Assembly (NCBI GenBank): GCA_022571715.1 | Contig: JACZXH010000041.1 | Coordinates: 1-32,507 of the forward strand | From: Bacteroidota bacterium | GTDB taxonomy: Bacteria; Bacteroidota; Bacteroidia; Cytophagales; Cyclobacteriaceae | Reading direction: 5' to 3' | Length of the DNA stretch: 32,507 bases | Part shown: piece by piece, positions 7,986 through 16,411 of the stretch | Numbering within the stretch: the first letter of the stretch is position 1 | How the letters are laid out: each line of letters starts with the position of its first letter | Position numbers and translations under genes: made by a program | The notes under the pieces: generated by a model | What the model saw: only the letters and a program-made list of their open reading frames with translations | What the model was told of the DNA's origin: nothing | Database searches by the model: none

Positions 7986-10844
7986 ATGCCAAAAGCAATC
8001 AAGCAACAAAATCCTAGTATTAAATCCGATTCGAACGGCCAGGAACTAATAGAAGTATTCGGCGCCAGGGAGCACAACCTGAAAAATATTGATGTTTCTT
8101 TCCCGAGGAATAAACTGATAGTGATCACGGGAATAAGCGGCAGCGGTAAATCTTCGTTGGCTTTTGACACCATTTACGCTGAGGGCCAGCGGCGGTACAT
8201 GGAAAGCTTTTCGGCCTATGCGCGATCATTTATCGGCAACCTTGAACGCCCGGACGTAGATAAAATTAATGGCCTCAGCCCTGTTATTTCCATCGAGCAG
8301 AAAACCTCCTCAAGAAATCCAAGGTCCACTGTTGGTACCATGACTGAGATTTATGATTTTATGCGTTTACTGTATGCGAGGGCCAGCGAAGCCTTTTCAT
8401 ACATAACTGGCAAAAAAATGATCAGGCAGTCGGAAGAACAGATTGTGGACCATATTATGAGTTTTTTCGATAACCGAAAGCTAACAATTCTCGCTCCGGT
8501 TGTGAAAGGCCGTAAGGGACATTATCGTGAATTGTTTTTGAAGATCAGAAAAAGTGGATATACCATGGTGCGGTCTGATGGTACGATACTGGATATCGAG
8601 AATAAAATGCAGGTGGACAGGTATAAAATCCATGATATTGAAATTGTGATTGACCGAGTGCTTGTAACTCCTAAAGACCGGTACAGAATATCAAAATCAA
8701 TTCAAACAGCGATAAAGGAAGGAAAAGGCGTAATGATGGCCATAGATGAAAATAATGTAGCACATCATTTCTCAAAGTACCTGATGGATCCGGAAACGGG
8801 TATTTCATACGACGAGCCTGCACCAAATACCTTCTCCTTTAATTCCCCGTACGGCGCCTGCCCCCGTTGCAATGGTTTAGGAAATATAGAAGAGATCACT
8901 GAAGAAACCATTATCCCCGATAAAAATATCAGTATCAGCAGAGGGGGAATAGCCCCGCTGGGGGAATACCGCGATATATGGATTTTTAAAAAACTGGAAG
9001 CCCTGTTGAAAAAAAACGGGTACAGCCTCTCAACTCCTATTAAAGATTTTTCGGAAAGCATTATTAAAATAATTCTTTACGGCGACAAAGTACCAGTAGT
9101 GGTGCCGTCAATAAAATACCCAGGGACCCCCTGGCATACAAAATTTGAAGGAATCATTCGTTTTCTTGAAAAACAGAAGGACTCCAACACAGAAAAAATT
9201 CAGAAATGGATCCAGGAATTCACCGTCATCAAAACCTGCCCGGATTGTAATGGTACAAGGTTGAAAAAAGAATCGCTTCACTTTAAAATTGATGGCAAAA
9301 ATATTGCAGAGCTGTCCCAACAGGATATCGACTGGCTGGCGCACTGGTTCGAAAAGCTTGATGAACGGCTGAATGACCGGCAAAAAAGGATAGCTACTGA
9401 AGTGCTCAAAGAAATACGTAAGCGGATCAAATTCCTTCTTGACGTAGGACTTGACTATCTGCAACTAAATCGACCGTTAAAATCATTGTCAGGTGGCGAA
9501 GCACAACGTATCCGGCTAGCCACACAAATAGGGACGCAGCTGATCGGGGTACTGTATATTCTTGACGAGCCAAGCATCGGCTTGCATCAACGAGACAACA
9601 TCAGACTGATCCATGCGCTCAAGGACCTGCGTGATCTGGGCAATACAGTCATTGTGGTAGAACACGACAAGGAAATGATGGTAGAGTCGGATTATATCAT
9701 TGACCTTGGGCCCGGAGCAGGCAGGCATGGAGGGTTAATTGTCGGCGTTGGAAGCCCGGAAGAATTCATTAAAAGTGAAACTACCACCGCAGCATATCTG
9801 AATAATACACTCCGCATTGCAGTGCCTGCAACACGCAGAAAGGGTAACGGCAAGTCGTTGAAGCTGATCCACGCTGCAGGTAATAATCTCAGAAAAATAA
9901 ATGTGAAACTTCCGTTGGGAGTTATGATTTGCGTGACAGGAGTTTCAGGAAGTGGCAAATCTACCCTGATTCATGATACCTTATACCCTATTCTTAAGCA
10001 ATATTTTTACAAATCCAGAATCAACCCCCTGGAATACGGGGAAATATCTGGCCTGGAACATATTGATAAAGTTATCGAAGTGGATCAGTCACCTATCGGA
10101 AGAACCCCGAGATCCAATCCGGCTACTTATACCGGTGTGTTTTCTGATATCAGAATGCTATTTTCGTCGCTTCCGGAAGCTAAAATCAGGGGATACAAAC
10201 CGGGGAGATTCTCCTTTAATGTGAAGGGAGGCCGGTGTGTAGATTGTGAAGGCGCCGGTATACGGGTAATCGAAATGGATTTTTTACCCGATGTGCATGT
10301 ACATTGCGAAAAATGCAAAGGAAAACGATACAACCGCGAAACACTTGAAATCAGGTTTAAAGGAAAGTCAATTTCGGATGTGCTGGAAATGACCGTAGAA
10401 CAAGCGGTAGAATATTTCGAAAACCAACCCAAAATTCTTAAGAAAATAAAAACATTGTATAATGTGGGATTGGGTTATATTACACTCGGCCAGCATGCCA
10501 CCACCCTTTCGGGAGGTGAAGCCCAGCGGGTTAAACTTGCAACGGAACTGTCGAAAATAGACACCGGTAAAACCTTTTATATACTTGATGAACCGACTAC
10601 AGGTTTACATTTTCAAGACATTCAACAGTTGCTTGATGTACTTAGTAAGCTGGTAGATAAAGGCAATACAGTGCTTATAATTGAGCATAACCTGGATGTG
10701 ATCAAAGTAGCGGATTATATCATCGACCTGGGGCCCGAAGGAGGCAGGGAAGGAGGCTATGTGGTGGCAGAAGGTACACCTGAAAAAATAGCGGAAAGCG
10801 GGAGTTATACCGGAAAATATTTAAAACAGGAATTATTTCAATGA
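7986..10844 (+). CDS. uvrA: Excinuclease ABC subunit A
   Basis: DNA-damage sensor of nucleotide-excision repair; the dimer loads UvrB at lesions. The 952-residue protein has two ABC ATPase halves. Half one: Walker A GISGSGKSS (about 49-57), LSGGEAQRIRLA (about 500) and LYILDEPSIGLHQRD. Half two: Walker A GVSGSGKST (about 651-659), LSGGEAQRVKLA (about 840) and FYILDEPTTGLHFQD. The C-terminal zinc module is intact (CVDCEG about 751, CEKCKG about 774), and CPDCNG lies at about 418. The first zinc module keeps only its downstream CPRC (about 291); where the upstream CxxC is expected, the sequence reads YLMDPETGISYDEPAPN. The start at ATG 7986 is preferred over TTG 7956, which lies at the predicted transcription start. 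The stop overlaps the next gene by four bases (ATGA). Confidence 0.97.
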   Translation: MPKAIKQQNPSIKSDSNGQELIEVFGAREHNLKNIDVSFPRNKLIVITGISGSGKSSLAFDTIYAEGQRRYMESFSAYARSFIGNLERPDVDKINGLSPVISIEQKTSSRNPRSTVGTMTEIYDFMRLLYARASEAFSYITGKKMIRQSEEQIVDHIMSFFDNRKLTILAPVVKGRKGHYRELFLKIRKSGYTMVRSDGTILDIENKMQVDRYKIHDIEIVIDRVLVTPKDRYRISKSIQTAIKEGKGVMMAIDENNVAHHFSKYLMDPETGISYDEPAPNTFSFNSPYGACPRCNGLGNIEEITEETIIPDKNISISRGGIAPLGEYRDIWIFKKLEALLKKNGYSLSTPIKDFSESIIKIILYGDKVPVVVPSIKYPGTPWHTKFEGIIRFLEKQKDSNTEKIQKWIQEFTVIKTCPDCNGTRLKKESLHFKIDGKNIAELSQQDIDWLAHWFEKLDERLNDRQKRIATEVLKEIRKRIKFLLDVGLDYLQLNRPLKSLSGGEAQRIRLATQIGTQLIGVLYILDEPSIGLHQRDNIRLIHALKDLRDLGNTVIVVEHDKEMMVESDYIIDLGPGAGRHGGLIVGVGSPEEFIKSETTTAAYLNNTLRIAVPATRRKGNGKSLKLIHAAGNNLRKINVKLPLGVMICVTGVSGSGKSTLIHDTLYPILKQYFYKSRINPLEYGEISGLEHIDKVIEVDQSPIGRTPRSNPATYTGVFSDIRMLFSSLPEAKIRGYKPGRFSFNVKGGRCVDCEGAGIRVIEMDFLPDVHVHCEKCKGKRYNRETLEIRFKGKSISDVLEMTVEQAVEYFENQPKILKKIKTLYNVGLGYITLGQHATTLSGGEAQRVKLATELSKIDTGKTFYILDEPTTGLHFQDIQQLLDVLSKLVDKGNTVLIIEHNLDVIKVADYIIDLGPEGGREGGYVVAEGTPEKIAESGSYTGKYLKQELFQ

Positions 10845-11086
10845 TTAAAAATACCTGGATAGGTCTGGCAATCATTTTTTTCGGTGGTTATACGCTTTAT
10901 AATGATGATGTGCTGGAAGCATTACTTTACTTTTCGGTCGGGCTTGGCTTTGCCTTGATGGGAGCGGTAAAAGATCCCCGGGTTGAGGCGTATAGTAAAA
11001 TTCTCCATATTGTATCTTGGATTTTTGTCCTTTCGGGTATTTTACTGTTCATTGCTGTATTAAGAAGAGATGCATATGGACAGTAA
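10841..11086 (+). CDS. Small three-helix membrane protein of unknown function
   Basis: An 81-residue protein I cannot assign to a family. Three hydrophobic segments are evident: about 5-20 (WIGLAIIFFGGYTL), 25-43 (LLYFSVGLGFALMGAV) and 54-74 (VSWIFVLSGILLFIAVL). Charged residues between helices 2 and 3 (KDPRVEAYSK) and at the end (LRRDAYGQ) suggest a short cytoplasmic loop and tail, so it is probably an inner-membrane protein. Its ATG overlaps the uvrA stop codon (ATGA), a sign of translational coupling, yet nothing links it to repair. It is followed after 69 bases by the LytS-type kinase, and could equally be part of that envelope-sensing group. Confidence 0.75.
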   Translation: MIKNTWIGLAIIFFGGYTLYNDDVLEALLYFSVGLGFALMGAVKDPRVEAYSKILHIVSWIFVLSGILLFIAVLRRDAYGQ

Positions 11087-11126
11087 AGCAGTTAATTAAA
11101 ACGATTCGCAAAAAAATAAAGTATTT

Positions 11127-11154
11127 TTGGGTAAAACCCGATTCCCTTCGTTTG
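11127..11154 (+). promoter_or_regulatory. Possible promoter directly abutting the histidine kinase start
   Basis: A TTG (11127-11129) followed after 17 bases by TTCGTTTG (11147-11154) resembles the Bacteroidota -33/-7 pair with one mismatch in the -7 box. The ATG of the kinase is only one base beyond the box, so a transcript from here would have essentially no leader. Read-through from uvrA is the alternative source of expression. Confidence 0.3.
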
Positions 11155-11155
11155 T

Positions 11156-12205
11156 ATGAATAAGTATAAACTATACTGGGTATTTCAGATTGCAGGCTGG
11201 TCAACGTATGCGCTTATGCAGATTATTGTCTGGGTGCTGGTCAATCCTGACACCAATACCTCCAACCTGATATCGATCAGTGTTTTTGAGGCATTTACGT
11301 TTCTGAGCTTCACACATTTTTATAGGTATATCATTATTAAAGAAGGCTGGTTGCAGATACCTTTCTCCAAAACGATACCAAGGGTTTTAGTTACGCTGGT
11401 TCTTCTTGCAATACCCTTATACCCTCTGAAAATAGGTTTCAGCTTCCTGGTAGGCATGTACACACCGAATTTATGGAATTCGATGCCAGGCACCACTGCC
11501 ATAAACGTTTTTTTTCTTTTTTTATGGACACTGATTTATTTCCTTTATCTCTATTTCGAGCAATATAACCGGTCACTCAAGTATGAGGCGGCAATGAAAG
11601 AAACAGAGCTGGCGCACTTGAAATCACAACTGAATCCGCACTTTATTTTCAATGCCCTCAACAGCATAAGAGCGCTGGTTGATGAAGAACCTGCAAAATC
11701 AAAAAAAGCAATTACGCAACTATCAAACATACTTCGAAGTTCGCTGATAGGTGACAAAAAGAAACTCACTAAATTTGAAAACGAATATAATACCGTAAGG
11801 GATTACCTTGAACTGGAATCAACACGTTATGAAGAAAGGTTAAAAACCTTTTTTGACATTCACCCCGATTCTTACGACTATCTGGTACCCCCTCTTATGC
11901 TTCAGACACTGGTGGAGAATGGAATAAAACACGGAATATCCACATTAAAAGAAGGAGGTACTATAAAATTAAAAACCTTTGTTGAAAACGGTATCATGCA
12001 TATTCAGATTCGTAATTCCGGGCAGTTTATTAACGGTACACCCTCAAATAAAAGTGAAGGTTTTGGCCTTAAAAATACCAGACAAAGACTAAAATTGATT
12101 TATGGTGACAAAGCAACTCTTAAGATTTTCAATGAAAATGATAATACTGTTCTTACTATTGTAGAAATACCGCAAATCGAACATTATGAGAGCATTAATA
12201 ATTGA
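11156..12205 (+). CDS. LytS/YehU-type sensor histidine kinase
   Basis: Membrane sensor of a two-component system. The 349 residues start with about four transmembrane helices (roughly 7-29, 40-60, 75-100, 115-135) and no large extracellular domain. A short coiled linker follows, then the His_kinase domain with LKSQLNPHFIFNALNSIRAL, phosphoacceptor H162. The ATPase part has PPLMLQTLVENGIKHG (N box, 245-260) and GFGLKNTRQRLKLIYG (G box). Known: this family pairs with LytTR response regulators. Here the regulator gene begins inside the last 20 bases of the kinase, so the two are translationally coupled. The ligand cannot be told; the compact four-helix input suggests sensing within or at the membrane. 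Confidence 0.93.
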   Translation: MNKYKLYWVFQIAGWSTYALMQIIVWVLVNPDTNTSNLISISVFEAFTFLSFTHFYRYIIIKEGWLQIPFSKTIPRVLVTLVLLAIPLYPLKIGFSFLVGMYTPNLWNSMPGTTAINVFFLFLWTLIYFLYLYFEQYNRSLKYEAAMKETELAHLKSQLNPHFIFNALNSIRALVDEEPAKSKKAITQLSNILRSSLIGDKKKLTKFENEYNTVRDYLELESTRYEERLKTFFDIHPDSYDYLVPPLMLQTLVENGIKHGISTLKEGGTIKLKTFVENGIMHIQIRNSGQFINGTPSNKSEGFGLKNTRQRLKLIYGDKATLKIFNENDNTVLTIVEIPQIEHYESINN

Positions 12206-12911
12206 TGACGAAAGGCTGGCAAGAAAGGAACTTACCTCCTTGCTTCAGGATTATCCTGAAATTGAAATTATAGGTGAAGCAGCGAATGCGGACGAGGCAC
12301 TGGAGCAAATAATTGAACACAAACCGGATCTTCTTTTTCTCGATATACAGATGCCCGGTAAAACCGGTTTTGAGTTGCTTGAGACTCTTGATTCCGTGCC
12401 GCTGGTAATTTTTACTACCGCCTATGACGAATACGCATTGAAAGCCTTTGAAGTGAATGCACTCGACTACCTGCTGAAACCCATTCAATATGAACGGTTG
12501 AAAGAAGCTATTTCCAAAGTGCTCACCTTTGCAAAAAATAATAAGAAAGATGAGCATATTACTAGCCTTCCAAAACTTGGCCTCAGTGACCAGGTATTTG
12601 TAAAAGACGGTGACAAGTGCTGGTTTGTACGGCTATCAGAAATTCGCCTGTTTGAATCCGACGGCAACTACATCAAGGTCTATTTTGGTACTAACCGGCC
12701 AATGATTCACAAATCACTAAATGCACTGGATGAAAAGCTGAACGACCGTGATTTCTTTCGTGCAAGCAGAAAACACATTATAAACCTGAGCTGGCTCGAA
12801 ACCATTGAACCGTGGTTTAATGGCGGCCTGATGGTAAAGCTTAAAGGCGGTGAAAGAGTGGAAGTAAGCCGCAGGCAGGCTACCAAGTTCAAGGATATGA
12901 TGAGTCTTTAG
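12186..12911 (+). CDS. LytTR-family response regulator
   Basis: Transcription factor partner of the upstream kinase. Residues 1-115 are a receiver domain: acidic pair in IIDDERLARKEL (D7, D8), phosphoacceptor D53 in LLFLDIQMPG, the conserved threonine in IFTTAYDEYA and the lysine of LLKPIQYERL. Residues about 138-241 are a LytTR DNA-binding domain: VFVKDGDKCWFVRLSEIRLF, then ESDGNYIKVYF, HKSLNALDEKL, FFRASRKHIINL and the final EVSRRQATKFKDMM. LytTR proteins bind direct repeats about 10 bases apart; I did not find a clear pair near this operon. The ATG lies 20 bases before the end of the kinase frame. Confidence 0.95.
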   Translation: MRALIIDDERLARKELTSLLQDYPEIEIIGEAANADEALEQIIEHKPDLLFLDIQMPGKTGFELLETLDSVPLVIFTTAYDEYALKAFEVNALDYLLKPIQYERLKEAISKVLTFAKNNKKDEHITSLPKLGLSDQVFVKDGDKCWFVRLSEIRLFESDGNYIKVYFGTNRPMIHKSLNALDEKLNDRDFFRASRKHIINLSWLETIEPWFNGGLMVKLKGGERVEVSRRQATKFKDMMSL

Positions 12912-12935
12912 ATAGATGGTTTCTTTTTATTCAAT

Positions 12936-12964
12936 AATAAATTGTAAACAAATTTTAATTTATT
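12936..12964 (+). terminator. AT-rich hairpin after the LytTR gene
   Basis: AATAAATT (12936-12943) and AATTTATT (12957-12964) form an 8-bp stem with a 13-base loop, 24 bases past the regulator stop. It lacks G-C pairs, so it is a weak candidate and may be chance in AT-rich DNA. The rest of 12965-13190 shows no gene or clear motif. Confidence 0.2.
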
Positions 12965-13190
12965 GCAACATCCCTTCATTTTCCAGCCAAACTCTTACCC
13001 GCTTTCTACAACGGTTTTTTGTTCCTCTCCCTCACGCAATACCTCATACATTTTTTGTCACCTTGGGATTTGGTACAATACCCACAATAGGGCAAGTACA
13101 ATACGTAAATAATCAGGTGTTAACGTAACTTCTTGAATCAATTATAGCCAGGATGACTGGAATAAGCATATATAACCTATCGCAGATGAT

Positions 13191-14192
13191 TTAATTATAG
13201 TATTCCATTTCCCTTCCTACAATAAACTGCGGGATTTCCCGATCAAAAGTGATTTGATTAGTCCAATTCTTATTAGTGTCATATTTCAATTTGTAAATTT
13301 CTTTACTTCTAAGGCTGCCATCTGAGGCATAGTTGCTCCTCTCAATTATATTACCATTCTCATCATATTTGACTGTACTTTTTCTTGCAAGACTTCCATC
13401 AGCGCTAAACAAATTCATCTCAATCATATTCGCACTGTCATCATATTCGAAAGTACTTTTTCTCGCTAATTCTCCTTCCGAGTTATACTCATTCGCCTCA
13501 ATTACATTCCCATTATTGTCATTTATGAAAGTTCGTTTATTATCGTAGCTACCAGCATAGTAGTAAATCTTCTCAACTAAATATCCACCTTCATATTTAT
13601 AAGTCGTTTTATTTCCTGGTCTGTCAACAAAGGAGATAATCCCTTCAATCTTATTTCCATTCTCATCATACATGAAGGTGCTTTTAACATCAAGACTGCC
13701 GCCTGAATTGTAGCTAATATTCTCAATCACATTACCATCACCATCATATTTGAAGGTTTCCCTGTTTTCAAGACTGCCGTCTGAATTGGATTGCATCCTT
13801 TCGATTAAGTTTCCCTTCTTATCATAAATATAAGTCTCCTGAGTAACAAGACTGGCTTCCGAGTTATAGTAGTTATACTCAATCATATTTCCTTTCTTGT
13901 CATATTTGTAAGTCTTCTTATTACGTATGCTACCATCAAGTAAGTAGTTGTTCTCCTCAATTATGTTGCCTATTTTATTAAATATCAAATAACTCGACCC
14001 TGATTCCGCACCTCGTGAAACCACTCCTTGTTCTTCTACAACTTCATAAGAAGTCGTTCTGACAGATTTAACTTTCCCATGGAGATCCTTTTTTTCAAGG
14101 TCATTCTTTTCATTTTTGTCAATGTAATTGTCCGCAAAAAAGCTACTAATTGTTACCAACCATGTCAAAATGATTATTGCTGTATTTGTCAT
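13191..14192 (-). CDS. Secreted YD/RHS-like repeat protein
   Basis: A 333-residue exported protein made mostly of degenerate tandem repeats. Residues 1-21 look like a signal peptide (TAIIILTWLVTISSFFA). After a lysine/acid-rich spacer (YIDKNEKNDLEKKDLHGK) come about nine repeats of 26 residues with the pattern YDxxGNxIExxxYNxxGSLxxKxTF, for example YDKKGNLIERMQSNSDGSLE. Repeats 5 and 6 are the most diverged and slightly shorter. The tail (IYKLKYDTNKNWTNQ onward) ends in a variant without the GN turn. YD repeats usually form beta structure, in RHS proteins a toxin-enclosing shell; here there is no toxin domain, no lipobox and no T9SS tail, and the array is far too short for a shell. Similar stand-alone repeat proteins occur in Bacteroidota without known function. 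It is monocistronic, with a strong ribosome binding site. Confidence 0.8.
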   Translation of the reverse strand: MTNTAIIILTWLVTISSFFADNYIDKNEKNDLEKKDLHGKVKSVRTTSYEVVEEQGVVSRGAESGSSYLIFNKIGNIIEENNYLLDGSIRNKKTYKYDKKGNMIEYNYYNSEASLVTQETYIYDKKGNLIERMQSNSDGSLENRETFKYDGDGNVIENISYNSGGSLDVKSTFMYDENGNKIEGIISFVDRPGNKTTYKYEGGYLVEKIYYYAGSYDNKRTFINDNNGNVIEANEYNSEGELARKSTFEYDDSANMIEMNLFSADGSLARKSTVKYDENGNIIERSNYASDGSLRSKEIYKLKYDTNKNWTNQITFDREIPQFIVGREMEYYN

Positions 14193-14196
14193 AATT

Positions 14197-14206
14197 AACC
14201 TCCTTT
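14197..14206 (-). promoter_or_regulatory. Strong Shine-Dalgarno sequence of the YD-repeat gene
   Basis: On the minus strand AAAGGAGGTT lies a few bases before the ATG at 14192, with near-perfect complementarity to the 16S rRNA tail. Bacteroidota genes rarely use such sites, and I see no comparable one at the other genes here. Confidence 0.7.
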
Positions 14207-14505
14207 TGGTTTTACCGTTTTAAATTACCATTGCACAACCACACGAATCAGCCGGGATTGAGCATCGCAAGTACTTATTTATTATCATTAAACCCCAATT
14301 GTTAGATCTCTTTATTCATACTGGTCGTCAAGGGCCTTTTCGTACCTGAAATGTAAATTAAAAAATATGATGGGATAGCATTATATCAAAAGGATATCGC
14401 CCGCTTCATCCTTTGTGTAACCTGATTGTTTCCTTATTATATAAATTTACTAACTTGGCGTCACATTATGAATTACTGCCAATTTTAATCTAATAATTTT
14501 CGGTC
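14207..14505. other. Divergent intergenic region, no gene seen
   Basis: About 300 bases between the YD-repeat gene (-) and the first TerB-like gene (+). It must contain the promoters of both. On the plus side TAATTTTC at 14494-14501 resembles the -7 box but is only four bases before the GTG start. TATAAATTTA around 14441-14450 is another partial match. No coding frame or RNA fold stood out. Confidence 0.5.
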
Positions 14506-14880
14506 GTGGAAGATAATCAAAAATCATTATTGTATTTGAGTTATGTAGTAATGAATACTGATGGTGTTATTCAAAATCAGGAATATACATTGCTTAAAAA
14601 AATCATTGAATTTGAACAAGTTTCCAAAGATTCATTAGCCGAATTCAACAAGGACATCAAAAAAAAATCTTTGGAAGAATTGCGAAAGATTGGATTAGGT
14701 GGTCTTATGAATGCCAGCAGAAGGGATCAAATTAAAACCCTTGCATGGATTTACAAAATGATATATGCTGATGATGATGTAAATATAAAAGAGGCACAAT
14801 TTCTAATGTATACTATTAAGCCAACCGATATAAGCTATTCCGAATTAAAAAAAATAGCCGAAAAATTACCTAAGATATAA
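14506..14880 (+). CDS. TerB-like helical protein (first of three)
   Basis: A 124-residue cytoplasmic all-helical protein resembling the TerB/DjlA-N fold. Two half-repeats are visible: LLYLSYVVMNTDGVIQNQEY then LLKKIIEFEQ, and IKTLAWIYKMIYADDDVNIK then EAQFLMYTIK. Each joins a hydrophobic helix to an acidic turn (NTDGVIQNQE, ADDDVNIKEA) of the kind that can hold metal in TerB. The start is GTG at 14506; the next in-frame ATG (14551) would delete the first helix. Known: TerB domains occur in tellurite-resistance operons and many unrelated membrane-associated or stress contexts. No terC, terD or related gene is nearby, so tellurite resistance should not be inferred. The gene stands alone. Confidence 0.6.
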   Translation: MEDNQKSLLYLSYVVMNTDGVIQNQEYTLLKKIIEFEQVSKDSLAEFNKDIKKKSLEELRKIGLGGLMNASRRDQIKTLAWIYKMIYADDDVNIKEAQFLMYTIKPTDISYSELKKIAEKLPKI

Positions 14881-15214
14881 TTTAACTGGGTTCGACTGAA
14901 ATGTGTGATATAAAATCCTGAAATCAAAAGCTGAAAATTCATTACTTATCATTTATTGTTTGACAAAAACATTGACAATTCTAAAAAAATGGGTTGATAT
15001 TATGCAGGAAAAGATCGATGGAATCAGAGAAATCATGCGCCTGTAAGCATGGTTGAAAGTCTGATTCAAAAATGATGTATCGGATTACGACCGTGGCTGC
15101 TTGCAGATGTCGAATTGAAACAAATTACGAGCGGGTTTGTATGTGTGATTTGATGGGGATTACTATAAATAAGGTCGCATAAGTTTAAAAATATGCTTTT
15201 CAATTTTTTGCTTA
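14881..15214. other. Intergenic region between convergent TerB-like genes
   Basis: These 334 bases separate two convergent genes. Short open pieces exist (one of about 25 codons near 15005-15080 reads like plausible protein but ends in stops and has no start), which could be the remains of a lost gene. I cannot assign any family. No G-C stem followed by a T-run is visible for either gene. Confidence 0.4.
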
Positions 15215-15595
15215 TCAGGCTTCCTGTACCAGACCGACTAGTTCTGAATCCACCTCCCAGTCGCGGGCAAGTTTGAGCATGGCCGTTGCTTCCATTTCTG
15301 TAATGTATCCTTTCTCAAAGTTTGCCTGCCATGCATGGTTTATAAAATGAAGGCGCTTGGTTTTCTCCAATTTGTTTACCTCGTCTTTCAGGTAATCCCT
15401 GGCGCGTTCAAAAGCCGTTAAATAGTCCTCTGAAATGAATTCATAAGACCATTTTAGTTCTTCCTCCGCATCATTTTCTTCTGCAATCTGTAATAGGATT
15501 TTTTCCTCTTTTTCATCCAATCCGTGATAATGAAAAATGATCGCATTTAGTAAAATAAATGCCCTCTTCTCTTCGCGGTTGCCAATATACTCCAT
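15215..15595 (-). CDS. TerB-like helical protein (second of three)
   Basis: A 126-residue helical protein that I place in the TerB-like group on pattern rather than clear identity. The first half, FILLNAIIFHYHGLDEKEEK then ILLQIAEENDAEEE, and the second half, HFINHAWQANFEKGYITEME then ATAMLKLARDWEVD, show the same helix / short turn / EE-helix arrangement. The acidic turns are less complete than in a metal-binding TerB (HGLDEKE, EKGYITEME), so metal binding may be lost. It begins 42 bases after the cyclase-family gene and is probably the last gene of the hemW / cyclase / TerB-like unit. Function unknown; sharing an operon with hemW does not show a heme role. Confidence 0.6.
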   Translation of the reverse strand: MEYIGNREEKRAFILLNAIIFHYHGLDEKEEKILLQIAEENDAEEELKWSYEFISEDYLTAFERARDYLKDEVNKLEKTKRLHFINHAWQANFEKGYITEMEATAMLKLARDWEVDSELVGLVQEA

Positions 15596-15637
15596 TGAAA
15601 GAGTAAATATAAACGATAATCTGGTATTTTATATAAT

Positions 15638-16384
15638 TTAATATATTTTATAAATCACTGGATTGCTGGGGGTTGCATCAATCATCATATTAGCTGTCTG
15701 CAGATTTAATAAATAGAATCCGTCTGCAATATCATCCGGAACAAAACATAGCTCGGTAATCGTCGATTCCTCTCTAACCTTTCCTTGAATATTCCAAAAT
15801 TCCTTATGAGATTTCAAGTTGCCGCCGTCTTCCTCCGGGTCGAGTGACGGAAGGTCAACAATAACATGCAGAGTTCCGGTTTGGCATAAATATTTTAATA
15901 TTTCAGGATCGAGATAAGGTGGATTAGTGCCGCTATGATTGCGTACTGTTTTTGACTCCGGATTTGGAAGTGTACGGATGATGACCGCCTCTGTAAATTC
16001 GAACTTCCGCTTGCGTATGAAATCACGAAAACGTACGAACTTTTCGCCGCCTGTTTCATATAACTTAACTGAAACAAGTTCTGCCAGAAAATGATACTTG
16101 TGGAGGATTTGGCTCATTGATGTATCGTCAGCAGAAATATGGCCGTAACACTCTGTGTGCGTGCCGTTTCCGTGAGGTGTCAGGGTAATTTTTTTGTAGT
16201 TCACACTCCCTCCCCTTTTCACATCTCCGATAAAGTTTTCCGTTTCAATCGTTTCGAATACGGGGTTTTCTGCATGGTAGCAGTTTGGATTGTCAGGTCC
16301 GTGTTTCAATGGTATCGAAATACGGTGCGGCTTATTCAGATCGGCACTTTTTACTCCAACCGGTGTTTCAAACGTAATTACCAT
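15638..16384 (-). CDS. Cyclase-family metal-dependent hydrolase (kynurenine formamidase-like)
   Basis: A 248-residue member of the cyclase / KynB superfamily, metal-dependent enzymes that hydrolyse amides or cyclic esters. Seen: the metal motif HGNGTHTECYGH (H71, H76, E78, H82), where the classic form is HxGTHxDxPxxH, so the acid is Glu instead of Asp and the proline is missing. Later VIVDLPSLDPEEDGG and SHKEFW match the second conserved block, and the tail GFYLLNLQTANMMIDATPSN fits the last strand pair. There are no other tryptophan-catabolism genes here, so true kynurenine formamidase activity is unlikely to be safe to assume. It follows hemW by 27 bases and is in the same operon. No signal peptide, so cytoplasmic. 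Confidence 0.82.
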   Translation of the reverse strand: MVITFETPVGVKSADLNKPHRISIPLKHGPDNPNCYHAENPVFETIETENFIGDVKRGGSVNYKKITLTPHGNGTHTECYGHISADDTSMSQILHKYHFLAELVSVKLYETGGEKFVRFRDFIRKRKFEFTEAVIIRTLPNPESKTVRNHSGTNPPYLDPEILKYLCQTGTLHVIVDLPSLDPEEDGGNLKSHKEFWNIQGKVREESTITELCFVPDDIADGFYLLNLQTANMMIDATPSNPVIYKIY

Positions 16385-16411
16385 ATATTTTATGTTAAAT
16401 ATTTATCTGTT

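Noticed and set aside
12916-13128. A 70-codon plus-strand open frame after the LytTR gene
   Set aside because: No recognisable start context, promoter, family or protein-like pattern; it lies in AT-rich intergenic DNA.
13260-13990. Regular DNA repetition suggesting a CRISPR or satellite array
   Set aside because: The repeats are diverged 78-base units in frame with YD-type protein repeats; there are no identical repeats separated by unique spacers.
15000-15080. Short protein-like piece in the gap between the two convergent TerB-like genes
   Set aside because: About 25 codons with no start, bounded by stops and without a family match; too little to call a pseudogene.
14506-15595. Tellurite-resistance locus
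   Set aside because: Only TerB-like single domains are present; no terC, terD, terZ or related gene is in the window.
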